Source: Perognathus longimembris pacificus
Taxonomy: Eukaryota; Chordata; Mammalia; Rodentia; Heteromyidae
NCBI RefSeq assembly: GCF_023159225.1
Contig: NC_063172.1
Location: 39,747,832 to 39,811,831 of the forward strand
Reading direction: 5' to 3'
Length of the DNA stretch: 64,000 nt
Shown here: piece by piece, positions 10,446 through 21,385 of the stretch
Position numbering within the stretch: position 1 is the first letter of the stretch
Layout of the letters: each line of letters begins with the position of its first letter
The notes under the pieces: generated by a model
The model's input: the letters and a program-made list of their open reading frames with translations, nothing else
The model's database searches: none
What the model was told of the DNA's origin: nothing
Made by a program: the position numbers and the translations under genes

Positions 10446-10719
10446 GATCACTGGTGGCTCATGCCTATACCCCTAACTATTCAAGAGGCTAAGATCTGAC
10501 AATCCTGGTTTGAAACCAGACATGACAAGAAAATCAGTCAGTCATTTCTCCAATCAACCACAAAAAAGCTGGAAGTGGGGCTGTGGCTCAATGTAAAGAG
10601 CCAACCTAGCAAAAAAAAGCTAAAAAAAAAAAAAAAAAAACAAAAAAAAACAGCACCCAAGTCCTGAGTTCAAGCCCCAGGACCAGCACACACACTAGAT
10701 AAACAAACAAATAAATAAC
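10446..10719 (+). mobile_element. B1-like + Geo dimeric SINE
   Basis: Left half: CTGGTGGCTCATGCCTATAC, CAAGAGGCTAAGATCTGACA and CATTTCTCCAATCAACCAC. Right half: GGAAGTGGGGCTGTGGCTCA, with an A-rich expansion at about 10611-10660 inside the Geo insert, then CCTGAGTTCAAGCCCCAGGA. The tail is a run of AAAT/AAAC units. The left half is the 7SL-derived B1 type, not the ID type. Confidence 0.87.
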
Positions 10720-10907
10720 ATTTTTACACAAGCAAAAATATGATAAAAGTAAAGACATACCTTAAATAATAAGCTATAAAAATACTTTCAGCATATATTA
10801 TTGTTGAATTGATAACTTCCTGAATGTAGAAATACTTCTTCAAATCATTTAAAGAGCATCAAAGACCAAAAATAAAAATGGCCAAGTTACATTTAAAATA
10901 TAATATT

Positions 10908-11027
10908 AGAGGGAAGTGGTGACACTGTTTAAAAAAATAAGAAATACACCCATTACCTGATTTATATAACTGTGACCTCTCTGTACATCACCTTCACAAT
11001 AATATATATAAGAAAATATAAATAAAT
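10908..11027 (+). mobile_element. Short LINE-1 3' end
   Basis: About 120 bp: ACACCCATTACCTGATTTAT, CTCTCTGTACATCACCTTCA, then an A-rich end. Approximate flanking similarity (AAATATAATATTA before, AAAATATAAATAAAT after) may be a decayed target duplication. Confidence 0.75.
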
Positions 11028-11750
11028 GACTTTCAAACGTGAAAAAATTCTCCATCTCATTCATAAAAGAAATGCATTCTAAATGGATGAAAATATGCTG
11101 TTTTTTTTAATCTGTAGACTTGTAAGCAAGTACAAAAAATAACTACTCCTAAAATGTTGATAAGATAATAAATTGGCATAATATTTTAAAAGCACTATTT
11201 ACCACTATCTATCCCAATTTTAAATACACAGTAATTACCTTCCACTCATTATTTTCTAACAAGTTATGCCACTCATAAGTTCACAAAGAAGCATATTCAG
11301 ATACTCACAGCAACATTATTTAAAATATAATGCTTTTGGAAATAATACCAGCTCAGTATCATTTACATTCATGAAGAAGTTAATGTGTGTCATCCCAACA
11401 TGCCATTCCAATATTATTTGGAAATAAATGTAGGTAAAGCTGAAGAAATAAATAAGGAATAATCTGTATAAAATATTGCCAACTTTTAAAATATTAAAGT
11501 GCATAGTGATGTGCTCACTATCCCTTCATTTACACTGATAAAGACAGATAAAGAAGTAACACACAAATGTGCACATGCATATAATATCTCTGAGATGAAA
11601 GACAGGAAATGTTTTTTTTTTTAAAGACTAGGGTTTAGAAGATGAAATAGACATTGTTTTCCATTGTATAGTGTTATGTTTTATTTCATTTAACTGTATA
11701 TATTTCTAAGCAAATAAATATGAAGATAATTTCAAAAATCAAAAATGTGA

Positions 11751-12360
11751 TACCAACCAACATAATAAATAACACAACAAAGCTAATCAACTATTAAAAT
11801 GTCAAATCTGTTTCAGGTATCTTCTAAAGAATAGTGATCTAAACACAGTCTCAATTTTTGCTTTGTGATAAATTGGTGGTGAATTGAAAAATGTTTTTAT
11901 TATTTTATTATTTCTAGCTTATGTCTTTGAAACCTGATAAAGTAATAAAAGTAAAAAAATAAATTAATTGAATCACTTGATCAATCTTTCTATAGAATCT
12001 AAGTTTTTTACATTATTTTCAAGTTAATTTATTTCATTAGTACCTATTTCACACAATGCAGTGTCTAGGGGTTAAAAGAAAATAAGAAACAGTTTTTGTC
12101 ATACAATTTTTGGGTCGAATAGGAAAAAAGCCTATGAGCTCCTGTCTTAGTGCTTATTGCATTGTATACTTGCTCTTTTTGCTTGATAGGTTGTCTACAA
12201 CCATCACTCTCTTATCTAATAAAATAATGATTCTAATGAATTGTTACTCAACTACTAAGATAATCATCTGTACTAATAGAAACAATTGACTAAAATAATT
12301 GACCAAATAGAGAAATATTACTCCTTTAAAACAATGGCATTTCAATTACTAAATGTAAAA
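11751..12360. other. Unannotated AT-rich sequence
   Basis: No gene or repeat family recognised. Confidence 0.4.
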
Positions 12361-12432
12361 AGAAGTGAGGATATGGCTCAAGTGGTACAAGCACTAAGTT
12401 CAAACAAACGCTAGTATCTGAAAAACTTTAAA
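12361..12432 (+). mobile_element. Short-form ID/Geo-like monomer fragment
   Basis: GAAGTGAGGATATGGCTCAA followed by GTGGTACAAGCACTAAGTTC resembles the right half of the dimeric SINEs but lacks the long insert seen in Geo copies. Short and diverged. Confidence 0.45.
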
Positions 12433-12465
12433 ATCAATTTAAAAAAGAATGACAGAACTAGAAAG

Positions 12466-12787
12466 TGTTAGCATTTCCCCCGCCTTAGGTCCTCAGCTCC
12501 TCCCATTAGCCCCCAGATCAACCCATACCTAATCTCCCTGCCCTAGAACTATAATGGGCCACTCCCACTCACCGTTAATACCTACCTCCTTCCCCTCCAA
12601 CCCCAGAGAGCTACCACCTGGATAAGGCGCAGCTGCCACATTGCTCCCTATCCTGTGGGAGATAAGGCCCCACTAATAAACCTTCTTATGAACCTTCTTC
12701 TCTTGTCTGTGACTATCTCCTCATGGTCCCCTGGGATAACTGGGACATACCCTTTCAGAACGCACCTTTTGGACAAACGCTTCTACA
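12466..12787 (+). mobile_element. Solo LTR-like element (endogenous retrovirus type)
   Basis: About 320 bp that can be bounded by TGT...ACA ends. It is C-rich in the first two thirds. A polyadenylation signal (ACTAATAAACC) lies at about 12671-12681 and is followed by a U5-like stretch rich in CTTCTTCTCTTGTCTGTG. No retroviral gene follows, so it reads as a solo LTR. No convincing 4-6 bp target duplication. An unrelated C-rich unique sequence is the alternative. Confidence 0.55.
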
Positions 12788-14034
12788 GTAATTGATGTAG
12801 ACAACAAATATGGATGTAAAATTTAGTGAGTGTAGTTATGATGAGTGAAATACCTGCCTGGTCTCAAACAGCTTTGGCTAACTACAAAAGAAAACTTAGT
12901 ATACTGCATAAACCTGCCAGACAGCACTGTTACCAAATGATTAAACTGTGTTGTCACGAACCCTGTAAAGGCACATCACTTATGACTAATACTTTCCCCA
13001 AAGTACAAGTTTATCTTTACAAAAAGTATCAGTCAAACCAAACTAATACAGTATTCATTCTACAAAGTTATTAACCAGTATACTAAGAATGATATCATCA
13101 TGGAAGACAGAAAAGGTAGAGGTGGCTAAATAACTCTCCACAATCTGGGTAAGACATTCTGAATGTCATGTAGAAACACAAGACATTAGTGTAAACACAG
13201 AACTATTTCTAGTAGATACTTCAAATGACAGAGCAGTGATTTTCTTTTTGATAGAAGATGGTGAAACTGAATGTGAAGGATATTTAAAAAAATATTTCTG
13301 AGCTAGTTTGAAACCTTTGTATAACCTCAAAATTATTTCAAATGAACTAAAAGCATAAGTAAATGAAGTGCCTACCCTTGATTTTGGTCAGCTTAGGCTT
13401 TAATAATTGTCACAGCAGGTTGGTTGGTCTTTTATGAAAAATAAATCAGCTTTGGTTACTTAGAGCAAACAGGCTGAGCTCAATTTAAAGGATTTACAGA
13501 GAGATATTTTCAAACCTCAGGTAGCTAATTTTCTGGTATAAAATTTGGTCTGTTAGAGCACTTTACTACCTGGATCTTGAGATGTGTCAAAAGCATTCTC
13601 AAGAAAAGATAAAAAAAAAAAAATGATCTTGAGCGGGGGGAAAAGTTTGTTGTCTTCAAACTTCTCTTTCTCATTTTGTTTAAGTTGGCTAAAATTGCAA
13701 GCCAGTTTACAATGACATTAAAGAGCTAGCCCATGAAAAGAGAGGTGAGTTTCTCAAATAATGTGGATCGGTGGTGTCATGGTAATTACCACCTTGGATA
13801 AAATACAGTTAAAAGTTGATTCATCCTTCTCATAATATACTGTGAGCTCTTTCAGGATCTTAGAGCTTTATGGGAATTTGCTCAAAACTAAAGAATTTTA
13901 GATTATTCATTATATAATCTAGGAGAAAGCTTAGACAAGAACTAAAGATCGATCTTTTGATTATATTTTGTTTACAAAAGCAAGAAACTATACCTTAGAC
14001 ATTTTCCCACAAGGGAACAACTAAAAGAGTATTT
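12788..14034. other. Unannotated sequence; unassigned 82-codon open frame
   Basis: An open frame at 12826-13074 encodes a Cys/Lys-containing peptide that I do not recognise. It starts just downstream of the LTR-like block, but I see no promoter, splice or coding bias to support a gene. The rest is unassigned. Confidence 0.35.
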
Positions 14035-14125
14035 TTGTAATCCTAGTACTTAGGATGGTGGGCAGGAAGGGTGGGAGTTCAAGATCCCCCTGGGCCTTGT
14101 CTCAAAAAATAAAAATTAAAAAATA
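14035..14125 (+). mobile_element. Monomeric B1-like SINE
   Basis: TTGTAATCCTAGTACTTAGG, GGGAGTTCAAGATCCCCCTG and GGCCTTGTCTCAAAAAAT match the 7SL-derived B1/Alu monomer (TGTAATCCCAGCACTTGGG ... CTGTCTCAAAA). 5'-truncated. Confidence 0.82.
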
Positions 14126-16177
14126 GAGTATTTTGTTCACTCATCTTATAAAATCCAATTTTCTGGTACAATACCTTGTTTGTATAGTTTACCTTTAATG
14201 AGATAAGGGCCCCCTTGAAGGGAAAAAGGTATGAATCCTACTTTCATTAAACTAGGGAAATAAAACAAGACATATAAATGCATGCACAGAATATTAAAAA
14301 CATTCGATTGAAAATAAGTACAGAGGAAAAAAAATTATCTCATCTGGGAAAGTGATGAAATAGTATTATAACTTCTACTCCCTGTGAAATTTGACACTGC
14401 CTTTTCCTTAATTTCGACCTATCCTGTGTCTTCAGAAACTATGTGATAGACATTATGAGTAATTGCTTATTTCAAGTCTTCAAGTGACCCAAAATGGATG
14501 GAGCAAGTTGGGTCAGATCATGACTTAGAGAGACCCAGGAGTAAAAAAGTCTAGATAAGCACACAGTGCTTGGCAGAATGCAATAGAAGCAAAAAGGGTA
14601 GTGACTTGGGAAATGTAGCATCAGAAGTCAAATGAAGATGGGTGTCTAACACCTGTTGTTGACCAAGACAGAGCACAATAGTGAAGAGTACAGACATCAT
14701 CTAAAAGAACAGGACTCTTATCTCTGAGGGGATTGTTTCAAACATTTAACTTTAGAGAAGGACAAATCCCATAGTTAAACAGAATTAATTTGTGTATTGG
14801 AACTCAACCCAGTGCTCTAGGCATGGAAGACCAAGGCAGTTGAAAATCTAATCATGAAGAATGGCAAAGCAAGAGCTCATTCACTAGGTATAGCACCTCA
14901 GGCCAGATTTGACTTGATGACTCATAGTCTGTAATTGAGAATACTTGGTCTCAAAGGACAGAAGAATGTTTATCCAGAAGCTGAGAACTACAAGACTCAC
15001 TAGGAGGAGGGGTGGTAATGTGGAAGCAATCTGTCCTTCAAGTGACTCCCAGAACTGTAGGGCTTCCCACCTTCTACTAATGAAGTTCTCATGGTAAGCC
15101 TAGAAACATTTTATTTGTCTTGCATAAAAAAGACCTTGTGAATATCTCTGAAAGGAATAAAATAGAATAACAGCTTGGATACTGGAATTCTTTTTCCTAG
15201 AATTTATTTTCTTCATTTTAATGGGCAGAGGATTGGAGCCAATATGGAAAGCCCACTATCAGAGGAAATGAAAGACTCGGAGTGAGATACACTCAATAGA
15301 CTCCATTTAGATAATTATACCAGGCTCTGCTTTACTTAGGCATTACCCACGCGGACTGTGCAATGTCAATTGCTAAGAGGAAAGTGCCCTTCCCCTAGAA
15401 CAGAGTGATTACAGAGTTCTGGAAATAAACTTTCTATCAATAGAAGAGTTATGAGTTCTGAAGAAAGTGTAATATCTTAAGTAGGTAATTTGTGTAAATA
15501 TATTTTTTTTTCTAGTGAAGAAACTATTCTAAGGAAATGTAGGCATCTCTGGTTGTAAACACAGCTATAGGTTTGCCCCTGATTTAGGAGCAATGAAAAC
15601 ATTATTCCTAGAACTTGTTGAGAAGAAACTTGAAGATCAGAGGACCAAAGAAAGGGGCATAGATAAATGGGGGAAGGAGAACCTTAAAAAAATAATAAGC
15701 TAAGGAACCCAGGAAAGAAAATAAAAGAGATTCTGAGAGACTGGATTGAGAAACCATGGCTAAATGTGGTCCACAATGAGGCCATATGCGAACAGCATGA
15801 TTTTAAGCCAACGAGCACACAGAGTAAGCCAGGCTACTTAGTAGCCTGAACCTAGCTCACTCCAAACATGATGGGATGAGCCAAAGCAAGCAGTAGTGAT
15901 GCTCTGGTGGCCCCACTGTACAGCATCTCTAAGTTGTATGAGAAACCCTCTTGGTGCTGAATTGTACTGGATCAAAGTTGAATATAAATAGCATGCATGG
16001 TAGTCATGAAGGGGGAATATTAGCACATATTTTCTGCTCAAAATTATACACAAGAAGACTTTGAGGAAAACACCTCCAATGGTTTCCTATGTCCTTTATA
16101 TTGTCTATCTTCCTTTCTGTGGTTTAAAAGTGCCTTAGAGAAAATAAGACATAAGCGGTTAGAATATATTAGACATT
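14126..16177. other. Unannotated sequence
   Basis: About 2 kb without a recognised repeat, exon or RNA gene. Short open frames at the right edge run into the adjacent LTR and have no recognisable domain. Confidence 0.45.
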
Positions 16178-16618
16178 GCCAGAAACCACACAGACATCCA
16201 GGTAAAGAAAGAAGAACAAAGGAAAAGTTTATTGCCAGCAAAGGGGGTCAGCAAGACCCCTTCTCACCGGGAGAAGTGAGAAGAAGTGAGGTCTATTGTC
16301 TGGGATGACATATATAACGTAGGAGGTCTTGAAGGTGGGGACCTCAATGTGAATGTGCAGACCAGGGGCTTCATCATGTCAGCCTAGGATTTATGGCTTC
16401 TGTCCAAATGGTAGGTAAGGGGTCCTACAGCTATCCAGGCCTGAAGGTCACTCTAAGGGGATTTTGTTGCCTTATATGGTCATAATTGCCCTAAAGTAGT
16501 GCCATCTCAAGGAAGAGGAGGTGGAGGCTAATTATTTACTGCCCTTAGTAGATGGGCCTAGTGTTGCTTAGGAAGGGAGCATGCCAAAGCTATGGGAGAG
16601 GAGGCTGTCAGGCTTACA
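16178..16618 (-). mobile_element. Solo LTR-like element (ERV1 type), reverse strand
   Basis: On the minus strand it can be bounded by TGTAAG...TGGCA. It has an ATATAT TATA-like element (plus 16309-16317), a CTCCCGGTGAGAAGGGGTCT segment, then GCAATAAACTTTTCC with the AATAAA signal at plus 16228-16233. A U5-like CTTTCTTTACCTGGATGTCT stretch follows. This promoter, polyA and U5 order is typical of retroviral LTRs. No gag, pol or env sequence adjoins it, and no target duplication was recognised. Exact ends are uncertain. Confidence 0.72.
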
Positions 16619-16892
16619 TAAGCAAATATCCATAGAAAATTCTACCATACCTGCAAACTGCTTGAGACAGAATCTGCATGTTTTACTCATTTCTTTGGTA
16701 TGCACATTATGTCCCACAATATCTAGTACTAGGCACAGCAGGAGAAAAAAAAAGAATTTCTTAATGGAACATCATGTTGTATCTAACTAAGATGAGGTAG
16801 TACTGACACCAGACAGAGGGATATTTTTATTATGGAAAGTAGTAGAAACAAGGCCAAAGTATATAACAAGAAAACAAGGCTTACACATTTAT

Positions 16893-16953
16893 TTGTGCTG
16901 AATATCAAACTTTACTAGGCAAGCGTTCAACCACTGAGCTACTTACCCAAACG
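16893..16953 (-). mobile_element. ID/tRNA-like SINE fragment
   Basis: The minus strand reads GGGTAAGTAGCTCAGTGGTT, then GAACGCTTGCCTAGTAAAG and a decayed B box with CAGCAC. This is the monomeric ID pattern. It abuts an old LINE-1 3' end. Confidence 0.65.
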
Positions 16954-16964
16954 AAGGTTCCTTT

Positions 16965-17330
16965 CCTCTTTTATTATTAGCATCTATTAATTGTACAAAG
17001 GGGTTCATTATGACAATCCCATGCATGTATACTTTATATACATACTTTAATCAAATTCACCCCTCTGTTACTCTTTCTTATTCCCACCCCCTTGTATATA
17101 ATTTTAATAAGTTTCCTTATCCTATTCTCATACATGTGTATGAAATGCTTATTGCATATTCACTCCATCATCTTATCCATCTTCTACTATCTCCTTCTCA
17201 CTGGTTCCCCCAAAAAAGGCAGTACTCCCTTTTTACACTAGCACCAGATTCTGCATATAAAAGAGAACACCCACTACTCATCTTTCTCAGTTTTAAATTA
17301 CCTCTGTACAGAGCACAGGTGACTAGAAAG
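16965..17330 (-). mobile_element. Old LINE-1 3' UTR fragment
   Basis: The plus strand gives TTAATTGTACAAAGGGGTTC, then ATTATGACAATCCCATGCAT, AATCAAATTCACCCCTCTGT and TACTCTTTCTTATTCCCACC. I recognise this as the antisense of an older rodent LINE-1 3' UTR. A related end appears near 49.7 kb. The 109-codon open frame across it is not a gene. Confidence 0.6.
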
Positions 17331-17369
17331 CTTATATGAGAGAAAAAAAGGGAAGCAAATGGTTTTTAA

Positions 17370-17550
17370 ATGAATCCTTTATTTTTTAATTTAGTTTTAT
17401 TGTCAAGGTTATGTACAGATGGGTTACAATGAGTAAATTTCTTGTCCTCTCCCTTGTTTTTCCCCCACTTTCCTCCCTTTACTACCCCCCTCCAAGATGT
17501 AAAGTTCATTTCCAACATATTTTCTTCTGAGTATGGCTGTTGCATTGGTT
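17370..17550 (-). mobile_element. LINE-1 3' end
   Basis: The plus strand reads TTTTATTGTCAAGGTTATGT, then ACAGATGGGTTACAATGAGT, a C-rich polypyrimidine block (G-rich on the LINE-1 sense strand) and ATGTAAAGTTCATTTCCAAC. Collinear with the other LINE-1 3' ends here. Confidence 0.85.
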
Positions 17551-17935
17551 CACCATGTGTTTGGGATGGGCTAAAGATGTTCATTAGTCGGGAACACAGT
17601 TTTGAAAGATGTTCTTATAGGCAACATTCTGGTGTTGCCTTGGGTGGGCTAACGGTTCATTCTACTAGGGAACTTCTAAGTTACAGCTAGCATTATCATC
17701 AAGCATAAATATTTTCCCCTTTTAGTATGGCTGAATTCCTTGAAGGGCTTGAGTTCATTGGTTGGTTGGTTTCTTTCTTTCTTTGTTTTTCAAAGCACAA
17801 GGGTAGGGTAGAAGAAACTCATTAGATCCAAAATGCTGCAGTAGAAGTTAAAACTGTATTATAGTCTTGAAGAAAACGGTCAATATGTTTACAGACAAAA
17901 CTGAGTAGAATCTGACTCAAAGGAAGCCAAAGGAA
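17551..17935. other. Unannotated sequence
   Basis: It starts with a possible LINE-1 continuation (CACCATGTGTTTGGGATGGG). No gene or repeat family recognised. Confidence 0.4.
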
Positions 17936-18028
17936 GATATATGTATGTATGTATGCATGTATGTATATATGTATGTATGTATATGTGTGTGTATGTATGT
18001 GTGCATATATGTACACACACACACACAG
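17936..18028. repeat. Compound TATG/TG/CA microsatellite
   Basis: About 90 bp of interrupted TATG units grading into GTGTGTG and ending in (CA)7-like repeat. The Tyr/Ile/His-rich reverse open frame here is a translation of the repeat. Confidence 0.95.
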
Positions 18029-18797
18029 AGATGCCACCACTTCTACCCTATTTCAGTCACACATCAGATATTTGTAAGGTCTAACAAAGAGTGAATGTTT
18101 TTAATTAGAAGGAGCAGCCTTGACATTTCTTCAGAGTAACCTAGGCAACTGTTATCGTATTCCCACCTATCAGAGGTGTTGGCTGCGGCAAACTAGTAAG
18201 ATCATGTACTGTTCAGCTGTGTGCCCTCCAAAATTAGTGATTTTTACATGAACTAAGAGCAAATTCTGTGTGATTTTGCTCTGACAAATTGTTTGACACC
18301 AGTTGATTTGAGAGTGAAATTTATGGGATGAGATCTTTCCTCAGTGATAAATTCCCCTGTCTTTGTCATTTATCTGAACAATTCCCATGGATTTTTTTTA
18401 TTGGTTTGGTTATCAGGGGATCCTATCTGTAAATGTTCTGGCCTTGAGGCCTAAACTGGTTTGCTGACAAAGCTATAGAAGGAGTGAAAAGATGGAGTCA
18501 AGAAAACACACATCATGATTTTAATGAGTCTCAGATTAAGAGCCCAGAGCTGGCTTGCCTTCTTGTCGTAATTCTCACCCATCTTAACCATCAGGGTTAG
18601 TTAGGGTTAGTTATGAGCAACAGTTTGTACTTTCCAAATAAACTCCCAGCATCAAATTCATACTGTACTGGAATGCATGCATTATTTCAGCTCCAAATGA
18701 AAATATTTTATTTTATGAATTTAAGTGAATAAATAAATTTCAGGAAATTTTAAATAATTAAATGTTTTGAGCTTAACTGATCTTAACAGTACACTTC
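18029..18797. other. Unannotated sequence
   Basis: It contains a short GGTTAGTTA duplication at 18596-18612. No gene or repeat family recognised. Confidence 0.4.
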
Positions 18798-19077
18798 CAA
18801 AACCGTAAGCTTTTTTTTTTTTATCAAACTGAATTACAGAGAGGTTATAGTTTCATACATTGGGCATTGGATACATTTCTTGTACTGTTTGTTACCTCGT
18901 CCCTCATTCCCCCCTCCCCCCCCATGAGTTGTTCAATTGTTCAGTTCATTTTCACCAGTTTGTAAGTATTGCTTTTGTAGTTGTTTGTCTTTTTTTACCC
19001 TGTGTCTCTCGATTTTGGTATTCCCTTCCAGTTTCCTGGTTCTAATACCAGTATACCTGGCAAAACCATAAGCTTTT
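18798..19077 (-). mobile_element. LINE-1 3' end with 17-bp TSD
   Basis: About 246 bp of LINE-1 3' UTR. The plus strand starts with a T-run and ATCAAACTGAATTACAGAGA, has a C-rich block, and ends at CTAATACCAGTATACCTGG. Flanks CAAAACCGTAAGCTTTT (18798-18814) and CAAAACCATAAGCTTTT (19061-19077) differ at one base, at a CpG. It belongs to the same young subfamily as 24.5-25.3 kb. Confidence 0.93.
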
Positions 19078-20044
19078 AAAGAAATCTCATGTTGTTGTCC
19101 CATGATGAATAAAATATGCCCATTGTTCTGTGAATTCTGTTCTCTGAACCACCAACTCCCAACTCTTACTTTTATTAATTCAAATATTTCTTCCTAAGCC
19201 TTTCTGCTAACTAAGAATATTTACTGATAATTTTAAAGTGATTTCTTTTCTCTTTTTTTATAACACTCTTTTCCTCTTCAGATGTAGTGTTTGGAGCATT
19301 ATTGTGATATTGTTAGTTGTTATTTTACAAAAGCAATACCTTCTTTTTCTCTAAAAATATGACAAACTAAAAATATAACCATTAATTTTCTGATTCATGG
19401 AATCATGATTTATGCCCTGTTTCTTTATAATGGTAAATATATTTTCAACTTGCAGTTTCATGGAATCTCTCCTTGTGAGGTATTTATGAGCCACATGTCT
19501 TTTTTTCCTTTGGTATCTGAAACGTTAAGCTCACTAGCTTCTTCTAAAAATCCCCCAGTTAAATTAGTATCATCTTACAAAGCAAGTTTTCACTTTTGTT
19601 GTCACAACAGACTGAACTATTTTATGCAGGGTTAGACAAATGATTAAAAGTTAATCCATATTTTTCTGAAACTTCTGACTAAAATATAAAACATGTAAGT
19701 TGAATGATAGAAGTAAATTATAAGACCTTGAAATAAATTAATATTTGGCTTCATATAAAGCACCACATTTGACATAGTTAAGAACACCCATAAGGTCATT
19801 TTCCATTTAAATAGTAATAAATGAGTAGTTACCACTTCCATCAAAAGTATTTCATGAATTCTTTATCTTTTTGGATTTTGAGATGTTCTGTTACTAATTA
19901 GATGAAACACCATTTGGTATTGAAACTACAAGTTTTAATAATATAATGAAGGGACTTTTTTCCAACTGTATTTGTAGTTTTCTCAGGGTGATATGCTCTA
20001 GTGGACGCTCTGACTCCTTACAGAATTATGTGCCCTTTCATATG
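19078..20044. other. Unannotated AT-rich sequence
   Basis: No gene or repeat family recognised in about 970 bp. Confidence 0.4.
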
Positions 20045-20190
20045 TTGCCTAATTCCTTTGTGATTCAGTCTCCTTATTTTTAAGCTAGTAAGACAAGTAC
20101 TGCCTCCCATGGTCATTGAGAGGCCATATAAGTTGCTAATTATCCTTCATGTATGATGTACAAGACTCAATAAATAGTTGATGAGTTAGA
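20045..20190 (+). mobile_element. MIR SINE
   Basis: GATTCAGTCTCCTTATTTTT, AAGACAAGTACTGCCTCCCA, TTGAGAGGCCATATAAG and ACTCAATAAATAGTTGATG follow the MIR 3' half (canonical CTCAGTTTCCTCATC, TACCTCAT, GCTCAATAAATG). Confidence 0.75.
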
Positions 20191-20357
20191 ACAGTCTCTT
20201 CAGTACCAGAAGAACTTTACGTTATGTATCCTAACAAACATTGAGCTACCAAAAATATCTTTAAATTTTACTTTTTTGAAAAACATCAGGATCTGATTTA
20301 AAAAAAACTGCAGTATCACATAGCTCTTTCAGGCAAATATATTCTAAATGTATAGTA

Positions 20358-20460
20358 TTTGTTTTCACTTTATTTTTAATTTTTTATTATCTTTTAAGTA
20401 GTTGTACAGAGAGGTTTCAAACCATAACTACAATGAAATTAATCATGTCACCCCTACCAT
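20358..20460 (-). mobile_element. Degraded LINE-1 3' end
   Basis: The plus strand has TTTTTAATTTTTTATTATCT, then GTTGTACAGAGAGGTTTCAA, the usual antisense LINE-1 terminus (TGTACAGAGGGGTTACAG). Diverged, about 100 bp. Confidence 0.65.
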
Positions 20461-20477
20461 CATAAAAATTTATTTAT

Positions 20478-20580
20478 AACCAGACTTGGCATAATATCAG
20501 CACTTGAGATGTTTAGACAGAAAGACTGCTCATTCAAAGCTAACCATGGTTACATAGCAAAATCTATCACAATAAAATAC
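20478..20580 (+). mobile_element. Degraded B1-like monomer
   Basis: ACCAGACTTGGCATAATATC, AGCACTTGAGATGTTTAGAC and CATGGTTACATAGCAAAATC retain the B1/Alu left-monomer order. It ends in an A-rich tail containing TA repeats. Confidence 0.6.
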
Positions 20581-20687
20581 ATATATATATGTTTAATTTA
20601 CTTGTGAGAAAAAGTTTTCCATCTCTCATAGGTCACAAAGTTTTCTGAAAACTGCAATTCTGCCAATTAACACGTATGTAGATTGTC

Positions 20688-20880
20688 CTTAGAGGGTACC
20701 TCATGCCTATAACCTAGCTATTCAGAAGCTGAGATCTGGAAGTTTGCAGTTCAAGGCCATCTCAGGCAGATGCATCTCCAAAATAAACAGAAAAAAAAAA
20801 AAAAAGCTTAAGGTGTGACTCAGTAGAGTGCCAACCTAGCAAATTTGAGGCCTTGAGTTCAAATGCTAGAATTAAAAAAA
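20688..20880 (+). mobile_element. B1-like + short ID-like dimeric SINE
   Basis: The left half is B1-like (GTACCTCATGCCTATAACCT, CAGAAGCTGAGATCTGGAAG) and ends in an A15 linker. The right half, GGTGTGACTCAGTAGAGTGC then GAGGCCTTGAGTTCAAATGC, is ID-like and lacks the roughly 20-nt insert that defines Geo. It therefore resembles B1-dID-type dimers known from other rodents. Confidence 0.72.
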
Positions 20881-21113
20881 AACTTAGGAGTTCTGAAGTA
20901 GGAAGGAACATGGGTAGAGTAGTCCAAAATCTCAGATTGATGGACTTCCTTTTTATATCCTGGTCCCATAAATGACACTGTTTGGGTTTTAAAACTTAAG
21001 TTACAAAATCAGATAATAAATTTTAACAAAGGAATTCCTTGATATACAGAATTTTGAAAATTGATTTTTTTTAATTCGAAAGAATGTCTCTGCATATTTT
21101 ATATGCTTCTGCC

Positions 21114-21116
<3 letters not shown>

Positions 21117-21147
<31 letters not shown>
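21117..21147. repeat. (TA)n microsatellite
   Basis: About 15 perfect TA units running directly into the T-tract that forms the tail of the adjacent reverse-strand SINE. Confidence 0.95.
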
Positions 21148-21163
<16 letters not shown>

Positions 21164-21385
21164 GCCGGTTTCATGGGGCCTGAGCCTGGGTGTTGTCTCT
21201 GAGCTCTTCAGCTCAAGGCTAGTGCTTTACCACTTGAGCCACAGTGCCACTTATGTTTTTCTAGTGGTTAATTGGAGATAGGAGTCTCACAGACTTTCCT
21301 GCTTGGGCTGGGTTTGAACTGTGATCCTCAGATCTCAGCCTTCTGAGTATCTAGGATTTCAGTAGTGAGGCACCAGAACTCAGTT
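21148..21385 (-). mobile_element. B1-like + Geo dimeric SINE
   Basis: The plus strand reads T-tract, then GAGCTCTTCAGCTCAAGGCT, CTTTACCACTTGAGCCACAG (antisense Geo), TGGTTAATTGGAGATAGGAG, and CTCAGATCTCAGCCTTCTGA (antisense B1-like half). The terminal tract is fused to a TA microsatellite, perhaps having seeded it. Confidence 0.88.

Larger units (their letters stand above)
10190..11750 (+). mobile_element. Old LINE-1 remnant, interrupted twice
   Basis: Scattered LINE-1-like phrases in consistent order: AATGGCCAAGTTACATTTAA, then after an insertion AATTCTCCATCTCATTCATA followed by AAGAAATGCA, then CACAGCAACATTATTTAAAA, and a diverged 3' UTR-like end. This resembles very old LINE-1 families (L1ME/L1MC type). 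It carries a B1+Geo SINE (10446-10719) and a short LINE-1 3' end (10908-11027). Boundaries are approximate. Confidence 0.55.

Noticed and set aside
17822..18040. Tyr/Ile/His-repeat reverse open frame
   Set aside because: It is a direct translation of the TATG/TG microsatellite.
18596..18612. Telomere-like GGTTAG repeat
   Set aside because: Only two imperfect units (GGTTAGTTA), far short of an interstitial telomeric array.
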